Source: Drosophila miranda
Taxonomy: Eukaryota > Arthropoda > Insecta > Diptera > Drosophilidae
Reading direction: 5' to 3'
Length of the DNA stretch: 64,000 nucleotides
NCBI RefSeq assembly: GCF_003369915.1
Contig: NW_022881603.1
Coordinates: 2,232,001-2,296,000, forward strand
A program made the position numbers and the translations under genes. Shown here piece after piece: positions 22,395 to 34,510 of the stretch; the stretch's first letter is position 1; every line of letters starts with the position of its first letter. The notes under the pieces are model-generated. The model was not told the DNA's origin. It did not search any database and saw only the letters and a list, made by a program, of their open reading frames with translations.

Positions 22395-22700
22395 ACCAGT
22401 CCTGCATCTGTGATCTGTAGCAAGCAAGTATCTCCCGCAGGACCATAGGTGTTCGTCATTACATTCGGAGGCCGTCGTCATCGCAGCTGTCGCCGCAGTT
22501 TGTACTCTCCGGTAGCTCCAGCGACAATCTCAGCGTACACACTGAACTCCAATATGAGCGTAGCATTGGTTTATTCGGCTGCCGCGTAGACCCATCACTG
22601 TTGCCATCCTCTAAGCCGTCATCGTCACAATTATCTTATAGTAGAACAAGCGTAGTATATAGAGCTATGTAAATAAATCGTCCTTTAAACTAAAATGTAC
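22395..22700 (+). other. 3' region between CCCH gene and Rad51D
   Basis: Likely 3' UTR of the CCCH gene. The last exon expected for the convergent Rad51D gene should be here, but I do not see one. An AATAAA signal lies at about 22672. Confidence 0.5.
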
Positions 22701-23447
22701 CTGAATCCTGAGAGAACGATATGTTGCCGATGACAAAAGCCACGCCCCTCACCGCTAGCTTCCTCACTCTGCATGCAACCTCTGTCAGGAGGGAATCCCT
22801 CGTTCTTCGCATTTCCCTGCCTCGGTGGCCCACAAAGCAAGCGGCCAGGGAGTAGACCACAACGACTTTTGTTTTTAGTGCAGCCTGGACATCGTCAGTC
22901 ATTTGCTGATCGAAGGCTTTAAGTACTTCAATGAGCTCCTCTGATGTAAGGACTTCCACCACGTGAATGTCCGCCATTGCCTTCTCGCTTGTTTCCTGGT
23001 CCACTTTACGCTCCAGCAGCATGTCTTGTATCCTTTTGGTGGAGAAGTCTTGCTTGGTATCGATGAAAAGCACTTGCCGTTTGTGTTTCCATACAAAATT
23101 AAGAGCCAAGGTGTACAGTACTTGGGTGTTTCCCACGCCAGTCTGGCCACAGACTTCCCAGACTCTGCCTCGCCTGAACGGCTGCGCAATGGAGTCCAAA
23201 AACTTGTCTAATCTGAAACAGGCCGCTCAGTAAATACAACAACTCTGTTCATATTGGCCTTTGAACTACGCTACTCTTCTATGACCGTTCCAAAGTCCAA
23301 CTCGTTAACAGTTTCCACAAATGCCTCCGACTGCCATGGCAGCATATCCAGCTCCTTCTTAATCTCCAGTACTGATTCCACTTTGATGGCCAGCAGCTTG
23401 TGCAGTTTCTGGTCATCAGCATCGTGGAAGTCGAGCAAAGATTCCAT
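22701..23447 (-). pseudogene. Rad51D: RAD51D-like recombinase paralogue, degenerate
   Basis: RAD51D is a RecA-fold ATPase acting in the RAD51 paralogue complexes of homologous recombination. Exon 1 (23447-23276) gives the helical N-terminus (MESLLDFHDADDQKLHKLL). Exon 2 (23212-22701) gives the ATPase core. Several defects are visible. Walker A reads GQTGVGNTQ, with Asn for the essential Lys. Walker B reads KVVVVYS, with Tyr where Asp is expected. The exon 1 donor is not GT (GAAGAG then TAGCG, an immediate stop). Exon 2 ends at a donor (TCAG then GTACAT) with no following exon. An ISY element lies a few bases upstream of the ATG. I judge it non-functional. The name rests on the fold and on resemblance to human RAD51D around LDKFLD and KVVVV. 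Confidence 0.72.
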
Positions 23448-23451
23448 ATTG

Positions 23452-23855
23452 TTTTTATACCCGATACTCAAAATGAGTATTGGGGTATATTAGATTTGTG
23501 GTAAAAGTGGATGTGTGTAACGTCCAGAAGGAATCGTTTCCGACCCCATAAAGTATACATATTCTTGATCAGCATCAATAGCCGAGTCGATTGAGCCATG
23601 TCTGTCTGTCCGCCTGTCCGTCTGTCCGTCCGTCCGTCTGTCCGTCTGTCCGTCCCTATTAGCGCCTAGTGCTCAAAGACTATAAGAGCTAGAGCAACGA
23701 TGTTTTGGATCCAGACTTCTGTGATATGTCACTGCTACAAAAATATTTCAAAACTTCGCCCCGCCCACTTCCGCCCCCACAAAGGACGAAAATCTGTGGC
23801 ATCCACAATTTTAAAGATACGAGAAAACCAAAAACGCAGAATCGTAGAGAATGAC
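23452..23855 (+). mobile_element. ISY-like Helentron, head portion
   Basis: It starts at the head (TTTATACCCGATACTCAAAATG), continues through the GTCY microsatellite (about 23603-23655) and the 'ctataagagctagagcaacg' module, and stops at about 23855 in unrelated sequence. It is inserted directly upstream of the Rad51D start codon. Confidence 0.85.
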
Positions 23856-23869
23856 CAGAAGTTTGCAAT

Positions 23870-24040
23870 CTTCCAGGGGCATGATGTTATAGCCTTCTTC
23901 TAAAGAGAGCTGGAGGCGAGCCGAACAGATGTTCCACCGTCTCCGCCTCTTCTTCGTCTCTGCAGCTCCGGCAAAATTCATTATATAAGGCAACCATCCA
24001 GTTTGCGTGGGTGCTGTGAGCTGTGAGCTGTGAGCAAATG
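23870..24040 (-). mobile_element. Probable LINE ORF2 C-terminal fragment
   Basis: Read on the minus strand the segment gives YNEFCRSCRDEEEAETVEHLF followed by SPPALFRRRL. This resembles the cysteine/histidine block at the end of ORF2 in several insect LINEs. It has no RT or 3' tail. A host origin cannot be ruled out. Confidence 0.45.
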
Positions 24041-24096
24041 TCCTGTGAGGGAACGTACGATTGCACCTTGAATGATTGGCGAGTTTTCCCACATCG

Positions 24097-24552
24097 TTAC
24101 ACAAATTGCCAATTATGGTCTATTAGTCGCTTGTATTGCTCTTTTATGTTATGTATGCTTACGGCTGGCCATTGGTATACGGATATATTCCCTGTCTTGG
24201 AGAAGGGGGTTGTAGTAACAGATTTGGTAAGATGGACAGTTGTTACACGACGTTTTGTATAAAATGTCTGTTAAAAATACAGGAAAGAGCGCTCAAAACC
24301 CTCGCCCTCCTCCCGCAACGTGCTCTTTTCGGGTCAAATACTGAGCAAACTCAGCAAATACCACGGAAAGCTTCATTGAGATTCGAAAGTAAGGAAGTGG
24401 ATCACCTTGTTTAATTTCATCACTGACCACACTACATTCCACACGGAACAGTGGCCACGCAGCTTACTCACACGCTCTTTTCCGTGCATTATGTGCGTCC
24501 TCTGGCGCAGGGGAGCCATAGCATCGGGTATAAAGTAGATTCGCGGCCAAAA
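24097..24552 (-). pseudogene. Host gene fragment, unidentified (2-3 exons)
   Basis: Three coding-looking stretches in minus orientation. The first (24552-24476) follows a good acceptor and reads FWPRIYFIPDAMAPLRQRTH then IMHGKER. The second continues in another frame (WPLFRVECSVVSDEIKQ, then GDPLPYFRISMKLSVVFAEF and QYLTRKEH). The third (24267-24097), after TTTTTAACAG, reads TFYTKRRVTTVHLTKSV, then TTTPFSKTGNISVYQWP and QYKRLIDHNWQFV, then stop. The length of sensible sequence and the splice-site positions argue for a real gene. The frame change near 24475 suggests a lesion. No upstream exons are found before the BEL LTR. I do not recognise the product. Confidence 0.55.
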
Positions 24553-24785
24553 CTGAAAAAATAAATTTGCATAGATTCAGAATGACAAGGCTAGATCTTA
24601 ACATCTTAAGTTGCACACTTCCGACCTATTGTTCTAACCAATTGATGTCACGTCAGTTCCTAACATTAAGCATTTAACATTGGGAATCTGCTGATATGAA
24701 ACAAATACAAAATGTTCATTTTTATTTAAAGCTTAGGCTAAAACTAATGAAAAAATTATATAGAAATTAATTTTTTCAAAAGCCT

Positions 24786-25157
24786 TGTTCGGAGCAGAGC
24801 CCAGCCGATTAGCTGCTTGCCAAATAGCACCTAATTCTTGGCCCTCAGCCGCTTATTTTGTTTGTTACTTATGTCTATGTCACTCATTTGTTTGTTAAAG
24901 CTCTGCGCTTGCTTGCCCTGCTAAACGCTCTCTGCCAGCTCGCTCTTCGCTATCTCCGCTTTGCGTCTGCCTACCGACGTCGGCCGAGAGAAGCTGCGCT
25001 TAGCGATCGGAGCGGCAATGTAAAGGGCAGGCAAGCCACACTTGCAATTTGGATGTCACGCATTAAAGAACATATCGTAATTTTATTTCTGCGCCGAGTT
25101 TTATTTAATTCGAAATAATTAGTCGGCCGATTGGGGATAAAAAATATTATCTCCACA
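24786..25157 (+). repeat. BEL/Pao 5' LTR
   Basis: 372-bp LTR beginning TGTTCGGAGCAGAGCCC and ending ATTATCTCCACA. It is preceded by AGCCT (24781-24785), which also follows the 3' LTRs at 28258 and 34883: a 5-bp target-site duplication. It is followed by a leader with a primer-binding-like site (TTTGGTGACCCCGACGTG). Confidence 0.9.
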
Positions 25158-26195
25158 TAAAATTTGGTGACCCCGACGTGATCTCTGAGTTGCAGTGTCA
25201 ATTAATAATCATTCGCGATCGACATTCGTTAGCCCTAGCAAATTTTCGGCGGTTAAGCACAATTCGGTGCTAAAACACACTTACATACACCTACATACAC
25301 GCATTGCTGGCTATTAATTTCTCTGTCGCGACAATTCGGTCAGTGCAGTGCGGTAGGCAGTGCTCTGCCGGAGGAGAGCCATACTGACTTAGTATCGGGT
25401 ATAACTGTAGAGTTGCGGTGTCCGCAGCAACTCACAACGTTCCCCCTCGTTTAAAGTCGCCTTGTGTGGCGATATCTGCAAAATGTACCGCTGTGTACGC
25501 GTTTCCCATCCCGATACGCACGTGCAGTGCATCCTATGGCGCAATGACCCGAAGGAGGAGATTCAGGTGTTCAAGTTGGAGACTGTTACTTACGGAACCA
25601 AACCTGCCGCTTTCTTAGCAATTCGTGCTATGCATCAATTGGCAAATGATAGTTGCGTTTTCCGCTTGGCGCTGATGTTGTTCGAAGAGATTTCTATGTC
25701 GATGATCTCATATCTGGACGGGTCAGCATTGATTCTGTCATCAAGATTCGTCAGCAGGTAAAGGAGCTACTTTCGAAAGGATGTTTTTCCATACGTAAAT
25801 GGTGTTCCAATGAAACCGCTGCTTTGGAAGGCGTATCGGAGGCGGATCGCGAAAAGTTCCTTACCTTTCATGACGGGACTGAAGTAACCAAGGCGCTTGG
25901 GATCCCACCACGGACAATATTCTGTTTAGCTTCACGTCGGAACCGCTGCAGGCCCAATATCGAAGCGTTCGGTCCTGTCTACACTAGCTAGGTTCAACGA
26001 TCCTCTAGGGCTCATCTCTCCCATCATCACAAAAGCTAAAATATTTATGCAGTCGCTATGGAACGAAAGCCTAAAGTTGAATTGGGACGAAAGCCTGCCC
26101 CAGGATCTACATACGACTTGTATTGAGCTGACTTCGCAGTTGTCGATGGTTAAAAACTTTAAGTTTCCACGCTTCGGCAGCAAGCCAGATTAGAA

Positions 26196-27775
26196 ATGCA
26201 CGCGTTTTGTGATGCGAGCCAAGCAGCATATGGCGCCTGTGTATACATGCGTTCGGAAGCTCTTGGCATTGTGCAAAGTCATCTCTTATGCTCTAAATCC
26301 AGAGTCGCGCCCTTGAAAAGTATGACTATCCCCAAGCTTGAGCTGTCCGCTGCCCTCGTATTAGCCGAACTAGTGTCCACCATAGTTAAGGGATTATCAG
26401 CTCCATGCCAAATACATTGCTGGTCGGATTCGTCCATAGCCCTTGCCTGGATTCGAGAATCACCATTGAATTTTAATATATTTGTTTCTAATCGAGTTCA
26501 GCGGATTCAGGAGCTCACCGCTGGAATGACTTGGCATCACGTGCCGACAAAGTTGAATCCTGCCGACATCATATCACGTGGATCCACGCCCAAAGGCATA
26601 GCGCGGTCGAAGGGTCAACTTACCGTAATCGACATCAAAAATGGTACGCATTTGCTCATAAGGGCAATACAGCAGCAACAATTTTCGGAAGAGATAAGGG
26701 CCCTCGCCAGCAAACAGGCCCTACCCCCAAAAAGCACGATGGCTTTACTGAATCCATTTCGGGATAGCTTTGGATTGCTGCGTGTTGGAGGCCGCCTCCA
26801 AAATGCCGAATTGGACTACGACGCGAAGCACCCGATCCTGCTTCCTAAGGGACATCCTGTCACTGTCTCTATTATTATCTTCTTTCACGAAAGGTTTCTC
26901 CACGCAGGAGCTCAAGGATTGCTCGGACTGCTTCGGCAAAAATTCTGGCCTATTGGTGGACGCAAATATGTTGCGGGAATCATTCGCAAATGTGTTAGAT
27001 GCTTTCGTTTGAAGCCAGTGCTGAGGGAACATATCATGGGAAACTTGCCTGCTGATCGCGTAAGGACTAATCCAGCATTCCACACAACGGGCGTTGATTT
27101 TTGCGGACCCTTTTATCACAAGTCGGAAGTCAGAAGCAGGCCTCCTATCAAATGTTACATCGCTGTCTTCGTATGCTTTAGCACCAAAGCAACTCATTTG
27201 GAAGTCGTTCGGGATCTATCTACAGAATCCTTTCTGGCAGCATTAAGGCGTTTTATAAGTCTACGTCCCAAACCTCGAATCATCTGGTCAGACAATGCTA
27301 TAAATTTTGTAGGAGCAAAAAATGAGCTTTCGGAGCTTCGGCAAATGTTCCTCAGCGATCCTCATACGTCGGCTGTGTCACATCTCTGCGTTTCTAGTGG
27401 AATCGACTGGAAATTCATCCCCCCTCGCTTGATGAAATTCAGACCTTGGCTTGTGAAATCTCTGCTTTGTTAAATTCCCGTCCGCTTTATGCAATTACAG
27501 AAAGTCCCGATGATCTAGATGTGCTCACGCCAAACCACTTTCTCAATGGAGCCCCGAAAGCTGCAATCGACGAGCCAGATGTGGCGCATCTCCGGGTCAA
27601 CCTACTTAGTCGATGGCAGCGGCTGTGTCAAATGAAGCAGGCGTTTTGGAGAAAATGGAGCACGGCGTATCTTTCGATTCTTCAGGAGCGGAGCAAGTGG
27701 CGGTCATCGTCTCCAAACATCAAGCTAGGAGCGCTCGTCATGATCAAGGTGGAAAAGATGGAACCATCAGAGTAG
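26196..27775 (+). pseudogene. BEL/Pao polymerase remnant (RNase H, integrase), unit A
   Basis: The open frame 26196-27473 begins in the RNase H part (HAFCDASQAAYGACVY, then SDSSIALAWI). It continues through the integrase zinc-binding zone (HERFLHAGAQG, then CVRC) to the integrase core (TTGVDFCGPF, then HLEVV and IIWSDNAINF). The C-terminal DUF5641-type domain is in another frame at 27446-27775 (LLSRWQRLCQMKQAFWRKW). This order is diagnostic of BEL/Pao elements. The frame breaks between integrase and C-terminal domain, so the enzyme is inactive. Confidence 0.85.
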
Positions 27776-27885
27776 CCGTCATCCGCACTCAAAAAGGCCT
27801 TTTCAAGAGGGCCGTTGGAAAAATAGCGGTTCTGCCCCTTCAGGATGGATCTGTTGAAAGCCTTTGCCTTCCAACGGGGGGTGTA

Positions 27886-28257
27886 TGTTCGGAGCAGAAC
27901 CCAGCCGATTAGCTGCTTGCCAAATAGCACCTAATTTTTGGCCCTCAGCCGCTTATTTTGTTTGTTACTTATGTCTATGTCACTCATTTGTTTGTTAAAG
28001 CTCTGCGCTTGCTTGCCCTGCTAAACGCTCTCTGCCAGCTCGCTCTGCGCTATCTCCGCTTTGCGTCTGCCTACCGACGTCGGCCGAGCGAAGCTGCGCT
28101 TAGCGATCGGAGCGGCAATGTAAAGGGCAGGCAAGCCACACTTGCAATTTGGATGTCACGCATTAAAGAACATATCGTAATTTTATTTCTGCGCCGAGTT
28201 TTATTTAATTCGAAATAATTAGTCGGCCGATTGGGGATAAAAAACATTATCTCCACA
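27886..28257 (+). repeat. BEL/Pao 3' LTR, unit A
   Basis: 372 bp, same ends as the 5' LTR, followed by the AGCCT target-site copy at 28258-28262 and then 'aatgattaaactagcactcg', which is also found after the unit B LTR. Confidence 0.9.
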
Positions 28258-28424
28258 AGCCTAATGATTAAACTAGCACTCGATTACCCATTAATTAGTT
28301 GCACAATGGAATTAGTTAAGTAAACCAATAGTTAAGGTAAATAATGAAGTCGTTTGTTTCTCAGAATACTCAACGTACGAGTGTGTGCATAAACTTCATT
28401 CAGATAAGGCACGTCGTCTCAATA
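28258..28424. other. Flanking non-repeat DNA carried in the tandem duplication
   Basis: Non-coding host-like sequence repeated at 34883-35049. It marks the original right flank of the BEL insertion. Confidence 0.6.
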
Positions 28425-29318
28425 AAAACGAGGGGGAACGTTGTGAGTTGCTGCGGAGACCGCAACTCTACATTTATACCCGATACTTAGTCAGTTTGGC
28501 TCTCCTCCGGCAGACGCCGCTAATATTAAACGACACGACAAAGAGTGCGTGCGAGAGAGAAATCAGTCTGAGCGTGACGTCGGGCGCTGCGTAGCCACTG
28601 CAAATTGATTTCTTGCTTTTGGCTATAAAAATTATCTGATCTGATCCAGATTCAGCAATCTGATAGATATGGTCATTATCTATGATTCTGCGTTTTTAGT
28701 TTTCTCGAATGTGCAATATTGTGGATGCAACAGATTTTCGTCCTTTGTGTGGGCGGAAGGGGGTGGGGTGAAATTTTGAGATACACGTTTTATAGTAAGA
28801 TCTAACAGGAGTGCGGATACCAAATTTGGTTACTCTAGCCTTAATAGTCTCTGAGATTTTTGAATATCCCCAGATTTTCGTCCTTTGCGTGGGCGGAAGG
28901 GGTGTGGCGAAATTTTGAAACAAACTCGTCTCGGTCCGATATATTAGGAGTGTGGATACCAAATTTGGTTGCTCTAGCTTTTATAGTCTCTGAGATCTAG
29001 GCGCTAATGTTTTACTCTAAGCAAAGCCGCCTATGCTACGTGTGTGTTAGAGAGAGACAGGGCGAGAAAAAATGAAATTGTTTTCTTGATGCTGGCTATA
29101 ATAATAATACGATCCAATTCAGATTCCGCAGTCTTAAAGATATGGTCATTCTCTACAATTCTACGTTTTTGGTTTTCTCATATCTTTAAAATTGTGGATG
29201 CCACAGATTTTCATCCTTTGTGGGGGCGGAAGTGGGCGGGGCGAAGTTTTGAAATATTTTTGTAGCAGTGACATATCACAGAAGTCTGGATCCAAAACAT
29301 CGTTGCTCTAGCTCTTAT
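28425..29318 (-). mobile_element. ISY-like Helentron (minus), truncated at the duplication junction
   Basis: It begins with the reverse of the tail (AACGAGGGGGAACGTTGTGAG) and runs toward the head. It stops at about 29318 (GCTCTTA), where sequence switches to the end of a BEL LTR. The equivalent copy at 35050 continues to the head, so 29318 is the tandem-duplication junction. Confidence 0.88.
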
Positions 29319-30606
29319 TTATTTCTGCGCCGAGTTTTATTTAATTCGAAATAATTAGTCGGCCGATTGGGGATAAAAAATATTATCTCCACATAAAATT
29401 TGGTGACCCCGACGTGATCTCTGAGTTGCAGTGTCAATTAATAATCATTCGCGATCGACATTCGTTAGCCCTAGCAAATTTTCGGCGGTTAAGCACAATT
29501 CGGTGCTAAAACACACTTACATACACCTACATACACGCATTGCTGGCTATTAATTTCTCTGTCGCGACAATTCGGTCAGTGCAGTGCGGTAGGCAGTGCA
29601 GCGAACTCACTAATACACACAAGCGGAGTACAAAGCGGAATCGGACAGCTCGCACAGCCGCACAGCTAAAGGCATTAGCTGTAATCCCTTTGCTTTCGGT
29701 TCCCACGTTTATACGTATACAGGGTGTCTTTTTCGGTCGTGCTGAGTGACTCTTTTAAAACCTCAACATGGCAGCACCTGAGCCTACCAATGTCGCGAAC
29801 GCAGCAATGCCGAGTGATGTAGATTTCTACAAGCACAAGGCCGAGTCCATCGCGCGCCAACTAAAGGCCATGGATCGCTTTCTCACCAAGGAAGAGCTTG
29901 CCGAGTTAGATGAGAACTTCAAGCTCGCTTAGAGCAGAACGAGCGAATGAATGCGGATTTCGATGCCGCTCAAACGAGCCTTGAAAGGCTGGATTTCCTG
30001 CAGTTAGCCCATGATGCCCGGCTGGACTTTTCGAATGTTTATGTCAAGGTTAGGTCCAGGCTGTCGCGGGAGTTGATGGCTGCTCGCACGGTAAATGTTG
30101 CCAATTCAACGGCTCGGCATACTCTCGAGGGGAATTCGTCGTTGTTCGCCTATAATAGTATAGGCCGTTCTCGAATGAACATGGTATCGGCTATGGTAAC
30201 AATTCCTAGCCAGCAGGTGGGAGGAAGTAAACCTAGCCCCTAATCACCTCCATTAACGATCATAATAGCTCAACATGCAAGTATTGCAAATCCTCCGATC
30301 ACTACATATCCCGATGCCAGGCATTTATAGATCTCCCTGTTTTTTCTCGATACAAGGAGGTGAAGAAGCGCCATTTATGTCTAAACTGCCTCAACAAAGG
30401 CCATTCATTGCAACGCTGCAAGTCAGGGGCATGTAGAAATTGCCAAGCCAAGCATCACACACTGCTCCACATGCAGTCGGGCGCTGACGCTGAGTTGCCG
30501 TCGCCGAGCACGGAATCGACCCAGCATGATCCTGCAAGTGCCCTAGTAGCAAGCAAATATATTTACCCCTTCCCCCTCGAGTCAAAAATCTCTGCCTAGC
30601 CAAAAC

Positions 30607-31660
30607 GTGCTGCTAGCTACTGCAATCGTATATGTCAGGGGCCGTTTTGGATCGCTTATTCCATGTCGTGCCATTTTAGATTCTCCTTCTCAGGTTAACT
30701 TTATAACATCGAGACTCGCCAATCAGCTGCAGTTAGATCCTCACCCGTCTCACGTTCAAATCGCCGGTATTGGAGAGTCAATTCTACCATCCAGCAAGGC
30801 TGTGGACATCGTCCTGCAATCTCAAGACGAAAGCTATCGCGGTTTCCTCTCTGCAATTATCACTGCCTCAATCACAGGAATGCAGCCTAACTTCGGCCTA
30901 GACGCAAAGGATTGGCCAATGCCAAATAATCTAAAACTGGCTGATCCTTATTTCGCCAAGCCCCAGCGTGTCGATCTGTTGATAGGTGCTGGTTTGTTCT
31001 TCGAATTAATGTGCGTTGGACAGATTCGACTGTCAGACCAATTGCCAACATTGCAGAAGACGAAACTTGGCTGGATAGTGTCAGGAAGTATTAAAAACTC
31101 TGAGAAAGCCCGTGCGGCGCTAGCAGCCGTTGAAGATCCCCCTGTCATCTCCGCTTGCGAGACTAATTTGTGCGATATTGTAAGGCGGTTTTGGGAAGTC
31201 GATGGAGATTATTCGCCCTCATCAATTTCGGAGGAAGATGTTCATTGCGAACAGCATTTCGTCACAAACTGCATTCGCCTAGAGTCCGGAGCTTACTCCG
31301 TGCGTTTGCCAACCAAATTCAGTCTAGAGGAATTAGGAGAATCGTATCAGCAGGCGCTACGTAGATTTCTCAATTTGGAGAGGAAGCTAGCAAAAAATGC
31401 ACAGCTTAAGGCAATATATATGGAGTTTCTCCAGGAGTATCGTGATTTAGGACACATGTCGCCAGATTCGCGGCAGTCAGACCTCCCGCAGTACTTCTTG
31501 CCTCACCATTGCGTCCACAAGCAGGATAGTACAACCACCAAATTACGCGTAGTGTTCGATGGATCTGCCAAAACAGCGTCTGGAGTATCACTGAATGATG
31601 CGCTAATGGCTGGACCCACCATCCAACCTAAAATTCTGATAACTCTGCTTCGTTTCCGCT
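30607..31660 (+). pseudogene. BEL/Pao protease and RT N-terminal region, unit B
   Basis: Open frame with an aspartic-protease-like start (CRAILDSPSQVNFITSRLA), the conserved LIGAGLFFELMCVG block and an RT fingers region (TTTKLRVVFDGSAKT, then GVSLNDALMAGP). This is characteristic of the Pao peptidase A17 and RT module. The frame is interrupted at KILITLLRFRF by the ISY element and resumes after it at DICKMYRCVRV, so the insertion is inside the RT palm region. Confidence 0.82.
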
Positions 31661-32077
31661 TTTTATACCCGATACTCCAAATGAGTATCCTAATATATCG
31701 GACCGAGACGAGTTTGTTTCAAAATTTCGCCCCACCCCCTTCCGCCCCCACAAAGGACGAAAATCTGTTGCATCCACAATATTGAGGATACGAGAAAACT
31801 AAAAACGCAGAATCATAGATAATGATCATATATATCAGATTGCTGAATCTGGATCAGATCAGATAATTTTTATAGCCAAAAGGAACAAATCAATTTGCAC
31901 TGGCTACGCAGCACCCGACGTCACGCTCAGACTGATTTTCTGTCTCTCTCGCACGCACTCCTTGTCGTGTCGTTTAATATTAGCGGCGTCTGCCGGAGGA
32001 GAGCCATACTGACTTAGTATCGGGTATAACTGTAGAGTTGCGGTGTCCGCAGCAACTCACAACGTTCCCCCTCGTTT
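31661..32077 (+). mobile_element. ISY-like Helentron, internally deleted, inside BEL RT
   Basis: Head (TTATACCCGATACTCCAAATG) joined directly to middle modules, then the tail (GTTCCCCCTCGTTT). Its tail part (from about 31988) is the same junction sequence that remains in BEL unit A (25363-25451). This shows that unit A once contained the same insertion. Confidence 0.85.
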
Positions 32078-34400
32078 AAAGTCGCCTTGTGTGGCGATAT
32101 CTGCAAAATGTACCGCTGTGTACGCGTTTCCCATCCCGATACGCACGTGCAGTGCATCCTATGGCGCAATGACCCGAAGGAGGAGATTCAGGTGTTCAAG
32201 TTGGAGACTGTTACTTACGGAACCAAACCTGCCGCTTTCTTAGCAATTCGTGCTATGCATCAATTGGCAAATGATAGTTGCGTTTTCCGCTTGGCGCTGA
32301 TGTTGTTCGAAGAGATTTCTATGTCGATGATCTCATATCTGGAGGGGACAGCATTGATTCTGTCATCAAGATTCGTCATCAGGTAAAGGAGCTACTTTCG
32401 AAAGGATGTTTTCCCATACGTAAATGGTGTTCCAACGAAACCGCTGCTTTGGAAGGCGTATCGGAGGCGGATCGCGAAAAGTTCCTTACCTTTCATGACG
32501 GGACTGAAGTAACCAAGGCGCTTGGGATCCCACCACGGACAATATTCTGTTTAGCTTCACGTCGGAACCGCTGCAGGCCCAATATCGAAGCGTTCGGTCC
32601 TGTCTACACTAGCTAGGTTCAACGATCCTCTAGGGCTCATCTCTCCCATCATCACAAAAGCTAAAATATTTATGCAGTCGCTATGGAACGAAAGCCTAAA
32701 GTTGAATTGGGACGAAAGCCTGCCCCAGGATCTACATACGACTTGTATTGAGCTGACTTCGCAGTTGTCGATGGTTAAAAACTTTAAGTTTCCACGCTTC
32801 GGCAGCAAGCCAGATTAGAAATGCACGCGTTTTGTGATGCGAGCCAAGCAGCATATGGCGCCTGTGTATACATGCGTTCGGAAGCTCTTGGCATTGTGCA
32901 AAGTCATCTCTTATGCTCTAAATCCAGAGTCGCGCCCTTGAAAAGTATGACTATCCCCAAGCTTGAGCTGTCCGCTGCCCTCGTATTAGCCGAACTAGTG
33001 TCCACCATAGTTAAGGGATTATCAGCTCCATGCCAAATACATTGCTGGTCGGATTCGTCCATAGCCCTTGCCTGGATTCGAGAATCACCATTGAATTTTA
33101 ATATATTTGTTTCTAATCGAGTTCAGCGGATTCAGGAGCTCACCGCTGGAATGACTTGGCATCACGTGCCGACAAAGTTGAATCCTGCCGACATCATATC
33201 ACGTGGATCCACGCCCAAAGGCATAGCGCGGTCGAAGGGTCAACTTACCGTAATCGACATCAAAAATGGTACGCATTTGCTCATAAGGGCAATACAGCAG
33301 CAACAATTTTCGGAAGAGATAAGGGCCCTCGCCAGCAAACAGGCCCTACCCCCAAAAAGCACGATGGCTTTACTGAATCCATTTCGGGATAGCTTTGGAT
33401 TGCTGCGTGTTGGAGGCCGCCTCCAAAATGCCGAATTGGACTACGACGCGAAGCACCCGATCCTGCTTCCTAAGGGACATCCTGTCACTGTCTCTATTAT
33501 TATCTTCTTTCACGAAAGGTTTCTCCACGCAGGAGCTCAAGGATTGCTCGGACTGCTTCGGCAAAAATTCTGGCCTATTGGTGGACGCAAATATGTTGCG
33601 GGAATCATTCGCAAATGTGTTAGATGCTTTCGTTTGAAGCCAGTGCTGAGGGAACATATCATGGGAAACTTGCCTGCTGATCGCGTAAGGACTAATCCAG
33701 CATTCCACACAACGGGCGTTGATTTTTGCGGACCCTTTTATCACAAGTCGGAAGTCAGAAGCAGGCCTCCTATCAAATGTTACATCGCTGTCTTCGTATG
33801 CTTTAGCACCAAAGCAACTCATTTGGAAGTCGTTCGGGATCTATCTACAGAATCCTTTCTGGCAGCATTAAGGCGTTTTATAAGTCTACGTCCCAAACCT
33901 CGAATCATCTGGTCAGACAATGCTATAAATTTTGTAGGAGCAAAAAATGAGCTTTCGGAGCTTCGGCAAATGTTCCTCAGCGATCCTCATACGTCGGCTG
34001 TTTCACATCTCTGCGGTTCTATTGTAATCGACTGGAAATTCATCCCCCCTCGCTTGATGAAATTCAGACCTTGGCTTGTGAAATCTCTGCTTTGTTAAAT
34101 TCCCGTCCGCTTTATGCAATTACAGAAAGTCCCGATGATCTAGATGTGCTCACGCCAAACCACTTTCTCAATGGAGCCCCGAAAGCTGCAATCGACGAGC
34201 CAGATGTGGCGCATCTCCGGGTCAACCTACTTAGTCGATGGCAGCGGCTGTGTCAAATGAAGCAGGCGTTTTGGAGAAAATGGAGCACGGCGTATCTTTC
34301 GATTCTTCAGGAGCGGAGCAAGTGGCGGTCATCGTCTCCAAACATCAAGCTAGGAGCGCTCGTCATGATCAAGGTGGAAAAGATGGAACCATCAGAGTAG
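32078..34400 (+). pseudogene. BEL/Pao polymerase remnant, unit B
   Basis: Near-identical to the unit A polymerase. It has the RT end (32087-32616, several frames), RNase H and integrase in the open frame 32821-34098, and the C-terminal domain at 34071-34400. Visible differences are few, for example HLCGSIVIDW here against HLCVSSGIDW in unit A, and LEGT against LDGS near 32.34 kb. Confidence 0.85.
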
Positions 34401-34510
34401 CCGTCATCCGCACTCAAAAAGGCCTTTTCAAGAGGGCCGTTGGAAAAATAGCGGTTCTGCCCCTTCAGGATGGATCTGTTGAAAGCCTTTGCCTTCCAAC
34501 GGGGGGTGTA

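Larger units (their letters stand above)
24786..28257 (+). mobile_element. BEL/Pao retrotransposon, unit A (gag-deleted)
   Basis: 5' LTR and leader, then a jump at about 25362 from the leader into the tail of an ISY element (25363-25451), then polymerase from within RT to the 3' LTR (27886-28257). Compared with unit B, about 2.4 kb (gag, protease and RT start) are missing. The remainder is nearly identical to unit B at an offset of exactly 6,625 bp. Shared stops, for example just before the RNase H region (SKPD then TAG, about 26191), show that decay preceded duplication. Confidence 0.88.

Noticed and set aside
25418-25761. Frames at the start of BEL unit A polymerase as a separate small gene
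   Set aside because: They are RT pieces in several frames and identical to unit B at the fixed 6,625-bp offset.
26196-27473. The 425-codon frame (and its twin at 32821) as a host gene
   Set aside because: RNase H, HHCC and integrase core motifs in order, with flanking LTRs and target duplications, make it BEL/Pao polymerase.
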